Below, in pieces: positions 15,783 to 28,500 of a DNA stretch of 64,000 nucleotides. The DNA comes from Trichostrongylus colubriformis (Eukaryota; Nematoda; Chromadorea; Rhabditida; Trichostrongylidae). Every line of letters starts with the position of its first letter. Positions within the stretch are counted from its first letter, which is position 1. Position numbers and translations under genes: made by a program. Where the stretch lies: the NCBI GenBank assembly GCA_963978905.1, contig OZ022260.1:17349725-17413724 (forward strand). The letters are read 5' to 3'. The notes beneath the pieces were generated by a model. That model worked only from the letters and a program-made list of their open reading frames with translations. It was not told where the DNA came from and did no database searches.

Positions 15783-18700
15783 CTACTGTTCAGGCGAAGC
15801 TCCACGGTCATATCGTGCCTTGTTCAGATTCGCAAGACGTTCTCTAGCATGAACAAGTTCTTTTTCCTTACGAAGCACTTGTTCTTGAGCGTCCATCACC
15901 TAAAACTCGAGGAAATAAAAACCATCAAGGATAAAGTTTTTGGCTTAATCAACCCCTTCCTGGAATGCACCGCACATTCTAGTTCCATTCATAATCTTGA
16001 TGGCTGGTGAATGTAATGTGGCCTATACAATGACTTGCGGTGGCCAGCCGATGTACAAGTCAGTGCTTTCATCCTTCCAGACGAGTCTGGTACCCACTCG
16101 TCGACCCTGGAGGAGTACACGGCTTGGTTGGCCAGGGCGGGCGTTGATGTGGGACTTGACCCCCGCACCATGATAGTGAGGTGCGTGTCACCAGTCACTA
16201 CACCACCTCCGCCCAATAAAAAACCATACGGCAGTGAACTAGTTAGTAGTGTCCAACAGATAAAATTTTACTCTTCCCTGGTGTGTATCGCTAGGAAATC
16301 GAATGGGAGCGAGGCAGAAAGGGGGTGACGTACCGCTAGGATGGGATTCGTGGAATCGCCTTGGAAGCCACCTACACACGGCGCCCCTCGCCCATACGCG
16401 ACGCTCCTCCCTCTCCGCAAATGTATCGCTGCCAGGCAAAAAGAAGGTACTACTCACCTGTGCAATACCAGTGACAAGTCGATCGGAAATGACAATGTTA
16501 CGCTCGTCCTCAACCACATTTTGTCGAGCAGAAGTGACAAGTCGCTCAGTGGCCGTCTGGAATAACATTTAAATAGACGCTCAAACACAAACGCAACAGG
16601 AATACTCCCGCCGATCACTGCAGTTGCAAAATCGCTTTCAAATTCCACTACGGTTCAGTATGGAAGTCCAGTACATGGCGCATCACAATCAGATATTGTC
16701 ATCGAGATCGACAAAGAGCGCTCATTTCTCCCGTGTGTAAGTGCGCAGCAAATCCCTCGATAGGATGAGGGTCGATCGGTAGAACTTTCGCTTTGCGGCG
16801 TCGCACTCGCGGCGCCGTTTGAAATTCCGTTCAAAACGCAGTGATCTGGTACCCTAAGGGACCTTTAAATGTAGACGAACTCCCGAAGCTTTCAACTTGC
16901 AATCTTTAAAGATCGCTTACGGTACCAGCCCATTGCGTCTTGAGCAAAATTCCAAATGGCTCGTACTGACAGCGCGGCGAATGAGACGCCGTGAAGCGAA
17001 AATTCGACCAGTCGACCCTCACCTCCTTCGATAAATGCCAACTCCCGGACTCCTTTTCGAAAATACTCACGAGAGCTATTACCAAGCTCTCCAAGAACTA
17101 AATGAATGAAATGCTTATAATATCCCCACCGAAATAGTTTTTTATATTCAAAAGACTGCAGTAAGATTCCAGGTGAGCCTTTTCACTCAAAATTTAATCA
17201 CACCTCAAAAGCCCACCTTAACAGCATGTCCCGCAGCTTGAAGGCGTCGCCTAGCTTGGCTGTCCATATCGGCTTTCACATTACAGGCAACGAGTAGCTG
17301 AGCGGTTGATGCTGCTACCTACAGTAAATTAGTCAGTGGCTTGGTATTGATCACAAACAGAGTAGGTGTTTGAGACGAACCTGCTTCGCAGCCGATATAA
17401 GCTTCTCTTCGCTTGCATGACCCTGGACAAGAGCATTCGCTGCTTCACAAAGCTGATGAACAGCGGCAACAACAAAACGAGCAGCGCTGATCAGGCCCTC
17501 AAATAATAACTTTAAGCGGACATAAAAAATAACAATACGCTATTCTACTACTAGAGAAATCAATCTAAATTGATTGTTATCCACTCTATTTAGCATATTG
17601 AAATCAATTTCTAGTCTCCGAATCGTTAGAGAAAACTATTTTTGAATAAGAACCAACCTCGGACCATTGATAGTCTTCACTGTGTTGTTGTGGGTGGGAT
17701 TCAAGACGACCTGAAAACTCTGGGATTAATCCTCAACTTCAGAAATTCTGAGGCATCTTTTCGGACATCGATGATAACCCTGGCCCTTGTCAACGGCTGC
17801 ATAGAGAGAAAGAAAAAGTCTCTGAAAACGAGCGTGATGAACCCGTCGGAAGGCGTTTATACTCCGCGACTGAACGATCACAATGTAATTCAGGACAGGC
17901 TAGAGAGGCCAACGTATTGCGTTTGGGTACGATTTGCGTTTCAGAGTATTGTGTTCATCGCGATTCGGCCACCGAGTATGAATGTGGCCCAGCGCATAGA
18001 ATGAGGTGCTAATCTGTGCCTTCCCGACTAACACGTTTACGATGATGTCGGAAAACGTTCTACGACAGCTGGTCTGTCCCACGAAACTAGGTCGGACAAT
18101 GTTGACTGACAGTCACAAATTTGGTTTCACAGTGGCCTATTCATTTGTTTATGAAGTTCTTCATTCCGAACTATCAGCTACCTAAATCCATTCACTCACC
18201 ATAAGTTACACAAATTAACAAATAAAACAAACATTTGCAAAAATTACCAATTGTGAGTGATCTGAGAACATTCAAAATGACAAACTCATTGCATCCGTCA
18301 CACTTTTTGCTTTTCTTTGCTGAAGTGGTAACTTTCCGGGAGTTATCAATGAATTGGGGTGTAAGCAGATATGACAGCGAATCGCGTGGCCGCCCGCGGC
18401 GAGCGGCGCGGCGAGTGCGAGTGTCAGTGGCAGGGCATGGCAGTCTTCAAGCGAGGCAGTGTGGCATGAGTGGAAGCGCAGACGTGACGCCGTCACGCTC
18501 GGCCGTCTCTCAAGGGCAATCGATACGACGAGTCGTACTGGAGGCGCTGCGAGTGAAACGCCGCGAAGCGTTCGCCGTCATATCTGCGCACACCCAATGA
18601 ATTCCAGTAGATCCCCATGAACGATCATTGATATCAACTTTCCGATTTATATCCTTTGCAATCCTATTTACTATTAAAGGTTGCGTAGTTATGATTGAGA

Positions 18701-19558
18701 TTTGGAAGAAACGAGAAATCTGTCTCATAGGATCGTGGGCTACATAACCTGCGCTCGCCACACGAGAAATATGTTTTGTCCCGTGCGACAGCACCATGAA
18801 AACGCGCTCGTCGTGGACGTTTCAACCTCAGGCTAAGCTGTGGCGCCAACATAAAGAGCTCTACTTATTCCACGCAGTATAAAATGTGAATACGCAGCGT
18901 CAAAATAAAACGTGGTCCATGCGTGTGATTACCTTGAGCGATGAGCTCACGTTGAGCCGATGACGCCGCTTTCACCAATGTCTGAACAGCAGCCGTGATT
19001 GATTTGGCTGCACTGAGAATCTGCTCATCGAAAGCTAAATTCTCATCGGTTTTCTGAAAACGAATTCAATTCAGTTTCTTTCGTGTTCAAATGGATCTCG
19101 TGATAGTTCGAAGTGTTAGAAGCGAATGATGAGCAGGGTTAGAGGTCAGCAATGGCTGTGGCACGCTCGATCTTCGATATGTCTAATAGTTCTGGTTGAC
19201 AATGAACCCAAGAATACCAGACATATCAGAGCTAAAGCAGCCTGTGTGATGGGTAGGTGTGATGGTGTAGCGGTGGGCGATAGGAGAAGGTTAGGAAGGG
19301 TGGTGTATGGAAGAAGCGGTGAATGGTATAGCAGTTCTATACTGTCACCAAAGGCGAAGTGGGAAGATGTGTCGGGAGGGACGAGAAGCAGAAGGAAGGA
19401 GCTCTGAGATGTACGCAATTTCACACTAAACAAACCGGTTCTACTCGTGGGCGAAGTTCGGCCAGTTTCACCGCTGCTGCTTCAATCGAACTTGCTGCTC
19501 CCAATAGTTCGTTCTCAGCCACCACCGTTGGATCAGAATGATCCGCCCATGTGTCACC
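15783..19558 (-). CDS. tln-1: Talin exons 48-54: R13 I/LWEQ actin-binding module and dimerisation helix
   Basis: Exons 19436-19558, 18933-19053, 17658-17710, 17381-17497, 17217-17318, 16458-16556, 15783-15899. R13 reads [87 protein letters not shown] and [20 protein letters not shown]. The final exon ([24 protein letters not shown]) matches the dimerisation helix (EEMLRKERELEEARKKLAQI in vertebrates) and ends TAG. Residue N at 17282-17280 replaces the first Lys of the vertebrate KVK actin-binding patch. The tail after KARY is short. Confidence 0.96.
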
Positions 19559-22500
19559 CTGAAAGCACGCAAGTACAGTGACCTGGGGCCAACTGACAAA
19601 CAGCAAAACATCTACCTTCAGAAGTTCACTGCATCCAATCAAGTCCTTCACAGCTCGTGCCACTCCACGTGATGCATCCAGAAGCAGCTGGCGTGATGAT
19701 GGGTCAGCGTTTCGTGCCAGAACCGTGTGCAAAGCGACGAGCAGACCACGAACCTAAGTATAACCGGCTCAAAAACTCAACAGTAGGCCTCGCGTAGTTT
19801 AGCGCGAACCCCAAGTTACCTGAGCAGCGACGTCACGTCCCGAGTCAAGCGTCCTATATCTGGCCTCAGCAGAATCGGCATCGGCGGCTGCTGCACGAGA
19901 AACAATCAGCAGTTCACTGACAGCCGCTCTGGCAAGATTAGCCGCAGCGATCACATCGCTTTGTTGGAGCGTCTGAGCGGCGCCGGCAAGACGAGTTGTC
20001 GCGTCAGTGACGCGTTTCGTCGCTCGTGCCAAATGCTCCGGTGTGGCGCCAGAGGGTCCCGATGTGCCCTCACCGGTTTCGTGATCGTAGGTCTGAAAAT
20101 ACAGAATTAACCCAGCTATAGTAATCATAAGAATCGATCCTACCTTGATTTCGATTCCTATAGCATCGATAGCTGCCTCTAAAGCTCTAGTACCCTGCTG
20201 CGTCTTATCCTCAACGGTCTTCACAATTTTCAGAAGAGACGTTACATTCGATACCATGGTCTAGAATACAGTACCTATTCTCTGGGATTGTAAACTACAG
20301 TAAGTTTATACTTGAAAGAGGTAATGACGTCATCATTATTTCAAATACAGCAATGATATCGTCAGATTCCTTGCTCTGATCGCTTACCTTAGCGGCCTCC
20401 TTGAGGTGGTTCATCGCTGGATCATGAAGCGATCTACCTGAAGCATTCTTGGTGGCTTGAATAAGTGCCGACAAGGAAGCGGCCACATCACGTACAGCAT
20501 GGATCACCAGCACCTAAAATAGTTACCATGAAACTATCGTATCGCATCCACCATAGGTAACTTTTACCTGGGCCTCAGAGTTGGAGCTTGGCAAACTTCC
20601 AGCACCATTTTTGACAGCATCCGAAAGGTTGACAATGGTTCGCACGGCGTTCTGTGCAGCTACCGCCAACTGTTCCTGATTCGATGCTGCGCCAGCGACA
20701 AGGGCTTTGGTGTCTTCAACGAGTGCTTTTGCAGTTTTGATGATAGTGACTCTGGAAAGACAGATTCTATAGAAATCGTTACCAAGGTTTATCAAAGTCA
20801 CACTATCACTGACTACCCAGTTGAGCTCCTCCTTCACGGACGCGGAATTTGCTTCCGAAACTTTGCAACAAGGGTGTCATGGGCTTCTACGCTTTCACTG
20901 AACAGTTCGTGTCAACCAAAATTTCCACCGCCGTATTGGGCGTGTGCATTAATCTCTCGTACTGTCACAACCTCGCAGACTTTCTCGTTCGGTTCTTTAT
21001 GAAGGCTAATTTATACAGCGCAAATCGCATGATCCAATTTCGACAGCGACAAGCTTCTTCTTTCAACGTTTTCTGCTTAGTCTTTAGCTTTTCTGTTTGG
21101 GAAGCCCTCCAGTGCCTCCAACTTCATTTCAAGCGGTGATTCACCTCAAGCTATCATGAATTGTGCTTTTTTAGGAAATGTCCGTTCAACGAGTAGTTTG
21201 GGGGTGTATGCCATTAGGACAGAAATTTCGCGTGGCAGCGTTCAGCGTGCGACGTGATGGCGCGAGCTATGGACGCCGTATTGGTTGACTGTTGAAGCGC
21301 TTACACCTAGAATGAGGAGTAGAACATCTCATCGCTTAAAAGACGGCGGTCATACTCTGCGCTGTCGACGGAAAGGCGATGCGTGTCTCTGCGAGGAGTA
21401 GAACACCTCATCGCTTAAAAGACGGCGGTCATACTCTGCGCTGTCGACGGAAAGGCGATGCGTGTCTCTGCGTTTCCCCTGTGCCATCCTGTCTCGCTGC
21501 CTGTTAACGCAGAAACGCCCTTCTAGCGCCCAGTATGAACGCGGCAAACATATCCAAAGCACCGCCAGGAAGCGAATATTCGGTCGTGATGGCATGCACC
21601 CAGTAGTTTGGTACTACAACGTGTCAGTCGCTTACCTGTGTTCGTTGAAATCACGCTGTTCGCCAGCGACATTCAGGCTTCCACTGGTCGCGAACAGAAT
21701 TGTTGTGTCCAGGTCGCCGATGATTCCGGACACGGTATTGGCCGCATTGATACAAGCTTGAGTGCCCTTGGAGCCCTCATGCAGAGACGCCAACACAGCG
21801 TTAACCCTCTCAACAACCACACGGGAACTGTCAGACAATTCACGATGTGTACGCTAAAAAGTGAGCGATTTTTCACAAATAAAAACTATTGGTAGTGATC
21901 TATAAACCAATATAAACCTGATCCGATGGATGTGCACGGCGTTGACCTGCCACTTTTACCGCGTCGATGCATGAGGTTCCCAGTTTTTGCACGGCTACTT
22001 TGAGTTTTTGAGCTACACTCGGTGAAGGGAGCATAGCCACGGCCTTAAGTGTATTGATTTGAGTGTACTGATTGAGACAATCAATTTAACAATTAATAAT
22101 AGGCAGTGACGACGCTAATTTAAGCTTACCTGTCTGGCCTCTTCAGCCAATAGTCTATACTTTTCGCTTAGCGCTAGAGCCATATTTCCGAGAGCTTGCG
22201 GTTCCGAATATGGCATGTCGGTGGCCGTTCGCCTTGAAAATCAAAACCAATTTATCGAAATACTCGGATTTAGCAATCGACCAAGTGATTTACAATTTTA
22301 ACACGATAATCCCAAAAATATTTCCAATTTTTCATCAATATTTGTCCTTGAGGTCAATCCAGTAAAATGGTAATGGCTTTTTAGAAGGTAATCGATTACC
22401 ACAATAATGCTGTGCATACAAATAGCTCAGATAGAGGAACAAATGATGGGTCGCAGCTGCATGAGTGACAGTCTTGTGTAAGTGCCGCTACAGAACCGCA

Positions 22501-25500
22501 GTGACTGCGATCAGCAATATTTCTCGACAGCTAATAGCTGAGCTGAAAAGTGTACGAGTTAGTAGCCCCATTACCACCAATAAGCTCCTCTGCGACAACC
22601 TGGAAGGAAAAAAAAACGCATCCTCGCCGGGTTGCGCCGGTTCAAGGCTATAAATAGAGAGGAAAACAGGGATGCGGTGGTGATGCGTACGCAGAAAGGC
22701 TTGCGAGTATTGCAGCTCTACGATAATCTTCAGAAGTAAATTAAAGAGAATGTGGTAATGCTAGTGCAACTGCACACAGCATGAGTGTTACCCCAGTGTC
22801 TCGAGTGTGCAGTCCCTTACGTTTCTTTTTCTTCATTTGGCTTTAACTGCACTTTCCTTTCCAGATCTTACTTTCCGGATTCAAGCGCTCACTTCTTCAC
22901 TTCGGTTAGTCAGCTGTCATCGAAAAAATATAACATCGCAGTTAATTGCTGTAAGTTGATTATCTGACGTCAATTAGAGTGTGGTGTGCACCAATACCGC
23001 TCAGCAAGGAAACTTATGTCACGTCTAATTTCAGTGCACTAGTGAAAGACTTTTTGCTTCTTAGCATTTTTGAAGACATCGGGAGGGGTAAATTTAGCAG
23101 ATTTTGGAATATAAAAGTAGGGATCCTTAGCACTGCAACAGAAAAAAACGAAAACCTGAGGAATATCAACCAGATAACCCCCTCCTCTTTCGCGCATTCT
23201 GCGTCACTAGCTGGGGTAGATCACAGACGAACGCTAGGCTAAATCAACCGGCCACGAGCAATGCCCCGCCCTCGCCGGCAACTGCCGCAGCGGATGAAAG
23301 GCAGAGCGACTCACTGCGCTGCAGGGTCGTGATGACCCAACTGTGCTTTTTCAATGCGAATTTTACCACACATAACCTTTTCGGAAGTCTAAGGCTTGTT
23401 TCAGAGAACATATTCACTATCAGTTTCTCCTCAACCCTCCCGGTACCTTTGAGACCTAACACCCGTCTCTGAATTTACTCACCTGCGGCACTTCGAAAAC
23501 AATCAAACCTCAGTTCTGAAAGACTCACCTAATATCCTCAAGGTAAGCGTTGATTTTCGTTTGTGCATCAGCAAATGATGATCCTTGAGACGATGTCTGT
23601 ATCGTGTCGGTGCCAGCAATCGAATGAGAAATTGTCTCTACCATTCCTTGAATGACTCCTGCAATGAAGAGCATCATTAGTACGTTAAATTCGATTATCT
23701 AAATGTAATTAAGTACCCTATAGATTCGCCATTATAGCCCAGACGGGTCATTTTTGGATGAATTGAGTGCGCCAAAAATTGAAAAGGCACAAGAATTCGG
23801 TGGCACGCTCCGCGATCATACGCGTGAATTCTGCGAAATGTGACAACAAAGTCTACTTACCCTGCTCACTGCTGATAGCGCTGACGGTGCTTCTCATGTC
23901 ATCGAGCGCGTCCTTCAGCTGTGCCGCTGCCTCGTCGACACGAGCATGTGCCTCTGTCGCCTGAAATAGGAACCTTCCAGACACGGTGTAAACCGTAACT
24001 ATTCGACAACTGTATACTGTAGCAATGAAGCTACTGTAGCGATACACCAATGACGAGGAGAAACTCCTACCTTTGGATTTCCTGCGGAGTCACGACACGC
24101 GTACATCATCTGTAGTTCGGCCTCCACCACTGTACGACACTTGTCGAATAACTCAGCCTGCTGTCGACTATCGCGTGCGATCGCTGCAGCTTCGCATGCG
24201 GATGACGCCAGTGGCTGTACCGTCTCCCAGTGTGCTTCCACACAATGCGGAAGTGCTTCGCCCTGAATTTACAACAGATAAATAAACGGTGAGACCACCT
24301 GTAAAATGTTAACGGAGATTGAAGGAATGGGTCGCATTGAGAAGAATTCTACCTTGCTGACAGCTGCCGTTCGTAATTCATCGACCTTCTCGGTCAGGCT
24401 CTGCGTAGCGCACAGAATTGACTGATGGATTCGTTTCTCTGTGGCTGAAGATGAGGCTTGGCTACGAGCTCCACTCATATCCAGCGAGCTTCGCTCTACA
24501 TCGACAATGAGCTGGAAATAATCGGTATTGGCTTTGCTTGATGTGACTGAGCTTTTCATTTCGAGTCACTCAAAAAAAAAAATCGTGCACGGAAAAACGA
24601 GTTCCTCTATTACCCATATTCGTGTTTGCTTAATGAGGACCTCTTGTAAAGTTTGATGCGAAAAAGTCAGAATCCGGCTATGGTACAATTCCTCAAAGTG
24701 GCGGACCATGGGGCGGGGCGTTGGAGTGATTCCCCGGATCGTCGTCCGCCACTTTATAACGGTCGAAGGAGGAGAGTGGCACTATCCACGTAAGTTTCTG
24801 CTCCCACTCTGCGTTCCCGATCGCATCTTTGCTTCACAGTTTTCTAGCGTTTCCACCCACCCGGACGCCCTGCCCCGTCGTTCGCCACTCTGACAAGCTG
24901 TATCTCAACCGGGTTCCCACACTTTCGCGTGGAACTTTGCATGTGGCCATCAGTAAGCAACTACAACATAATTATATCGGTAACAGAGAAACTCGGTTTT
25001 CCGTGCATGATTCTTTAAGAGCCCAGACGAGTCTTTCGTGGCTTCAGAATCGGATATTGAGTACTAGACCATTCTAGCAGGATAAGAGCACCGAATTTGG
25101 CTGGCCTTCGCGGTTCGTCAGAAGGGGGTTAAATTCAAATGTTGCTTTATGATTTTTAATGCAGGCCAGATACTTGGCGCATTCCAAATGGATAGATTAC
25201 TGCATAGCACTCCGGAGTAAAGAACCAAGAGGGCAGAGCTTTTCAAACTTCCAGTGTTTGGTTAGAGTTTAGCCATTGGTAATGACTGTGAATGTGGAGC
25301 TACTAACCTGTTCCAGTTGACGAATGCATCTATCCATCTCGGCTTGTCCCGGTGCGGCTGCATGAATCGAGCTCACCAATCGTTTGATGGATTCGCTAAC
25401 CTGAAGAGTTCAAATCATAACACCTCCTTCGTTTACTGGCAGTATATCACACTTATACAGCTCCTTTCTTATTCTGTAGATAACAAAGGTCCTAGATGGC

Positions 25501-28500
25501 GATGAACAGCCATGTGGGGATTTCTCTCAAGCCTGCCCCGGTGGAACATGTTCGCTTACCTCCTTGCTGTTGTCCGCGAGACGTTGCCATGTAGGTGCAT
25601 CCATTGGAGCAGATGCCAAGGCTTTGGCTGTGCTAAAAAGAAGATTCTGCATAATTGAATGATGTCACAAGAGCAGGACATATGGTAAAGACAACAAGTT
25701 ACTCATGGTCATTAGAAAAGTATCATTTCAAATCATGATTATTTTTATTTTGAATAATGACGGGTTGACCACTGGCAGGAATGTGCATACCTGATCATTT
25801 CACAACTCGAATCCAACATCTGCCTAGTAGCTGTGAGCACAGGAATTTGTGCATCCCGACCTGATGGACTTATTCTAGCTGGAACACCAGCGAAATCCGG
25901 ATTATCCACGTAACTCTCGAGCTGTTCGGTGGCCGATCGAAGCGATTGCGCCGCGGATGTGCACGTTGAGCGAGTTTCGTTGCTGAAATTTCGTGCAGTA
26001 GACATAGACTGTGACCCAGGCTATCAGAAGAACACACCAGCCGCTGCACCTACCTCGGTCTGCTGTCAAGCTGTTTAACGGCAGTGATCAGTTGTGCTGT
26101 ACCTGCAGCAACTTTACCAGCACAATTGATAAATTCTTTTTTGACATTCACATTTTGGGACTTCTCAGATGCTTCACGGCACATATTGGCAAGGTTCGAC
26201 GTATGTTTCGCCACGACCGTTGCATCCTGAATTAACAACATGACGGTACTTTTCATGACCAATCGCATCGTTATTTACTAGATCTCATTTTATGAAGGTC
26301 TGAGTAGTCATAACACCTAGTGTGAAATATTATTCAAATTGTGTATTCTTCAGAGCTCGCAAATCGCGCCACTCGCGTGATTGAAGCGGAAGGAAGAAGA
26401 TACATGTCGATCAAGTGACTCAGGCGACCGCACGATTCGCGTGATTCATGTAGCCAGGCGACTCAGGCGAAAAGGGTAAAATACGTATCGATTAGAGTGA
26501 ATGATACGCGCGAAACGCGAACTCTGAACAAGACCTAACAAGAGGACGCGACGCCTCGTTAAAACTGCCGCTCGACACGCGCGGCGCATGTGAACGGCGC
26601 GAATTCGAATGGGTGGCCTGAATTCCCGCGTTCAGGTGTTCCAAGCAGCACATCGTCGTTAATTTTTCCGACGCCGCATTAGGACGTAATGTTATACACC
26701 CTAGAACTTATCCAATCATGTCTTCTGTCCGTGTCTCAAATAATTTTTATGTGAAACTCAGTGAACGCCCTTTATACCAAAACTGGTGCCTTATATAGAT
26801 CAAAATAGTCACAGTCAAATGTACAGAAGATTTTTTGCTGCTTAAGAGTCCTTGAGCGAGCAACCGGGGTGTAAACCCTTATGTCAGGAATTCGCACCGC
26901 GGATGTCGCAAGCGAGGCAATGCGGACGAGCTGAAGGCGCCATGTGTTGGGTCCCGGAACGATTACAAGCCAACTGCGTATCGCGACATTGGCATTAACG
27001 TGTAATCGTTCTAAGACCTAAATACCGCGACGCGCACAGCTCGCACACACTGCGTCGCACGCCGCTCGTCGTCGTGCAAAATCCTGATATAAGGGTACGC
27101 ACCCCCGGGGTTGGAGGGAAGGAAAAATGCTTTCTGTCGCCTCCATCTCCCAGTTTTCAGTGCTTCCAGCTTTTTAGATATCTAATAAATTGTCACTCAC
27201 ATCGATGATCTGCTCCTGTGTGTAGTTCTGTTTTTCGATGCGCTCGCACACCTGACGGACCAACATTCCACTACGACGTACACGATTCGCATCTATGATG
27301 GCTGTTTCTCCGCGCACGCTCTTCGGATGAGCGATTCCGATCAAATAGGCTGCTTGAGATGCCGATTCGGCCAACGAGCATACTGCATCAGCCGATTGTC
27401 TAAAGGTTTGCAAATTCGAAAACATGACACTAGTGGTAATTTGGAGGTTAAAGGAACCGCTCACGGAAAATTTAGTCTCTTTGTTACCCTTATATTTATG
27501 TTGTATTTGCCTAATGAAAGTAGCACGCGAAGTTTCTCACAAAAAGTGAGGATTCGGTCAAGAAGCAGCTCTCCAAGTTCCTGGCCGGGTGGGCGGGGCT
27601 TCCGATTAGACGCCCTGTACCGTCGTCCGCCGCGGTTGGGAACGTAAAGTGGGACTGTTTACATAACTTTCTGTTCCTACAATGCGTCTCCGACCGCGGC
27701 GGACAACGGGCTTGGCACTTGCTTGGAGGCTCCGCCCACCCAGCCGAGACTTTATGGTGCTATATCTTGGCCGGATTCACATTTCTTCGCGTACTTTGCA
27801 TGCAGCCCACATTAGGCAAATACAACATAAATACATGGCCAACATGAAAACCCATTTCTCCGTGGACGATTGCATTAAGCAATGGTTTACTTACCTGACA
27901 TTAGTGCAGAGTGCTCGTGTGTCCATGGCCTTAGCATTTCGGGCGATGCCTGTCATGGATTCGCCCAGGTGTCGTGACTGTTCAGTCATTGTATCCAAAC
28001 ATCCGAAGTAGGTGTTTGTATTGACAGGAACGTTAGCATGCTCGGTCAGATGGCGGATTCCCTATAAATTTTCAAATAAATTAGTCTTACGTTTCGTCGA
28101 AAAACGATAACACGTTGGACGCAGAGAATACTCGGCCAGTTTGGGGCGTGGCTTGCCACTTCGCCCGTGAAAGCGACTAAATTGTCTTCAGAAACAGTGT
28201 TCATGTCTTGGAAATCTTCTAATGCCTGCTGAATCATTTACCTGGATTTGTCTGAGGGCTGCATCGCATTCACGTTGCCAAGGCTGCTCTACACTGACTT
28301 GCTCGACCAGCTCGTTCACGGTTTCGATAAGCTTACGCGATGATTGCGATACCACATTCGTCTGGGTGACGTCACTTGATGCAGCGCTTACGTACGATAG
28401 TAAAGTCACTGCCTCCTCTCTTGCTGTTTCAAGTTGGTCAACGGTTTGACGGCGTGCTTCCATGTCCTGAGGTATGCATATTGAGCCGAAACAGCTGTTC

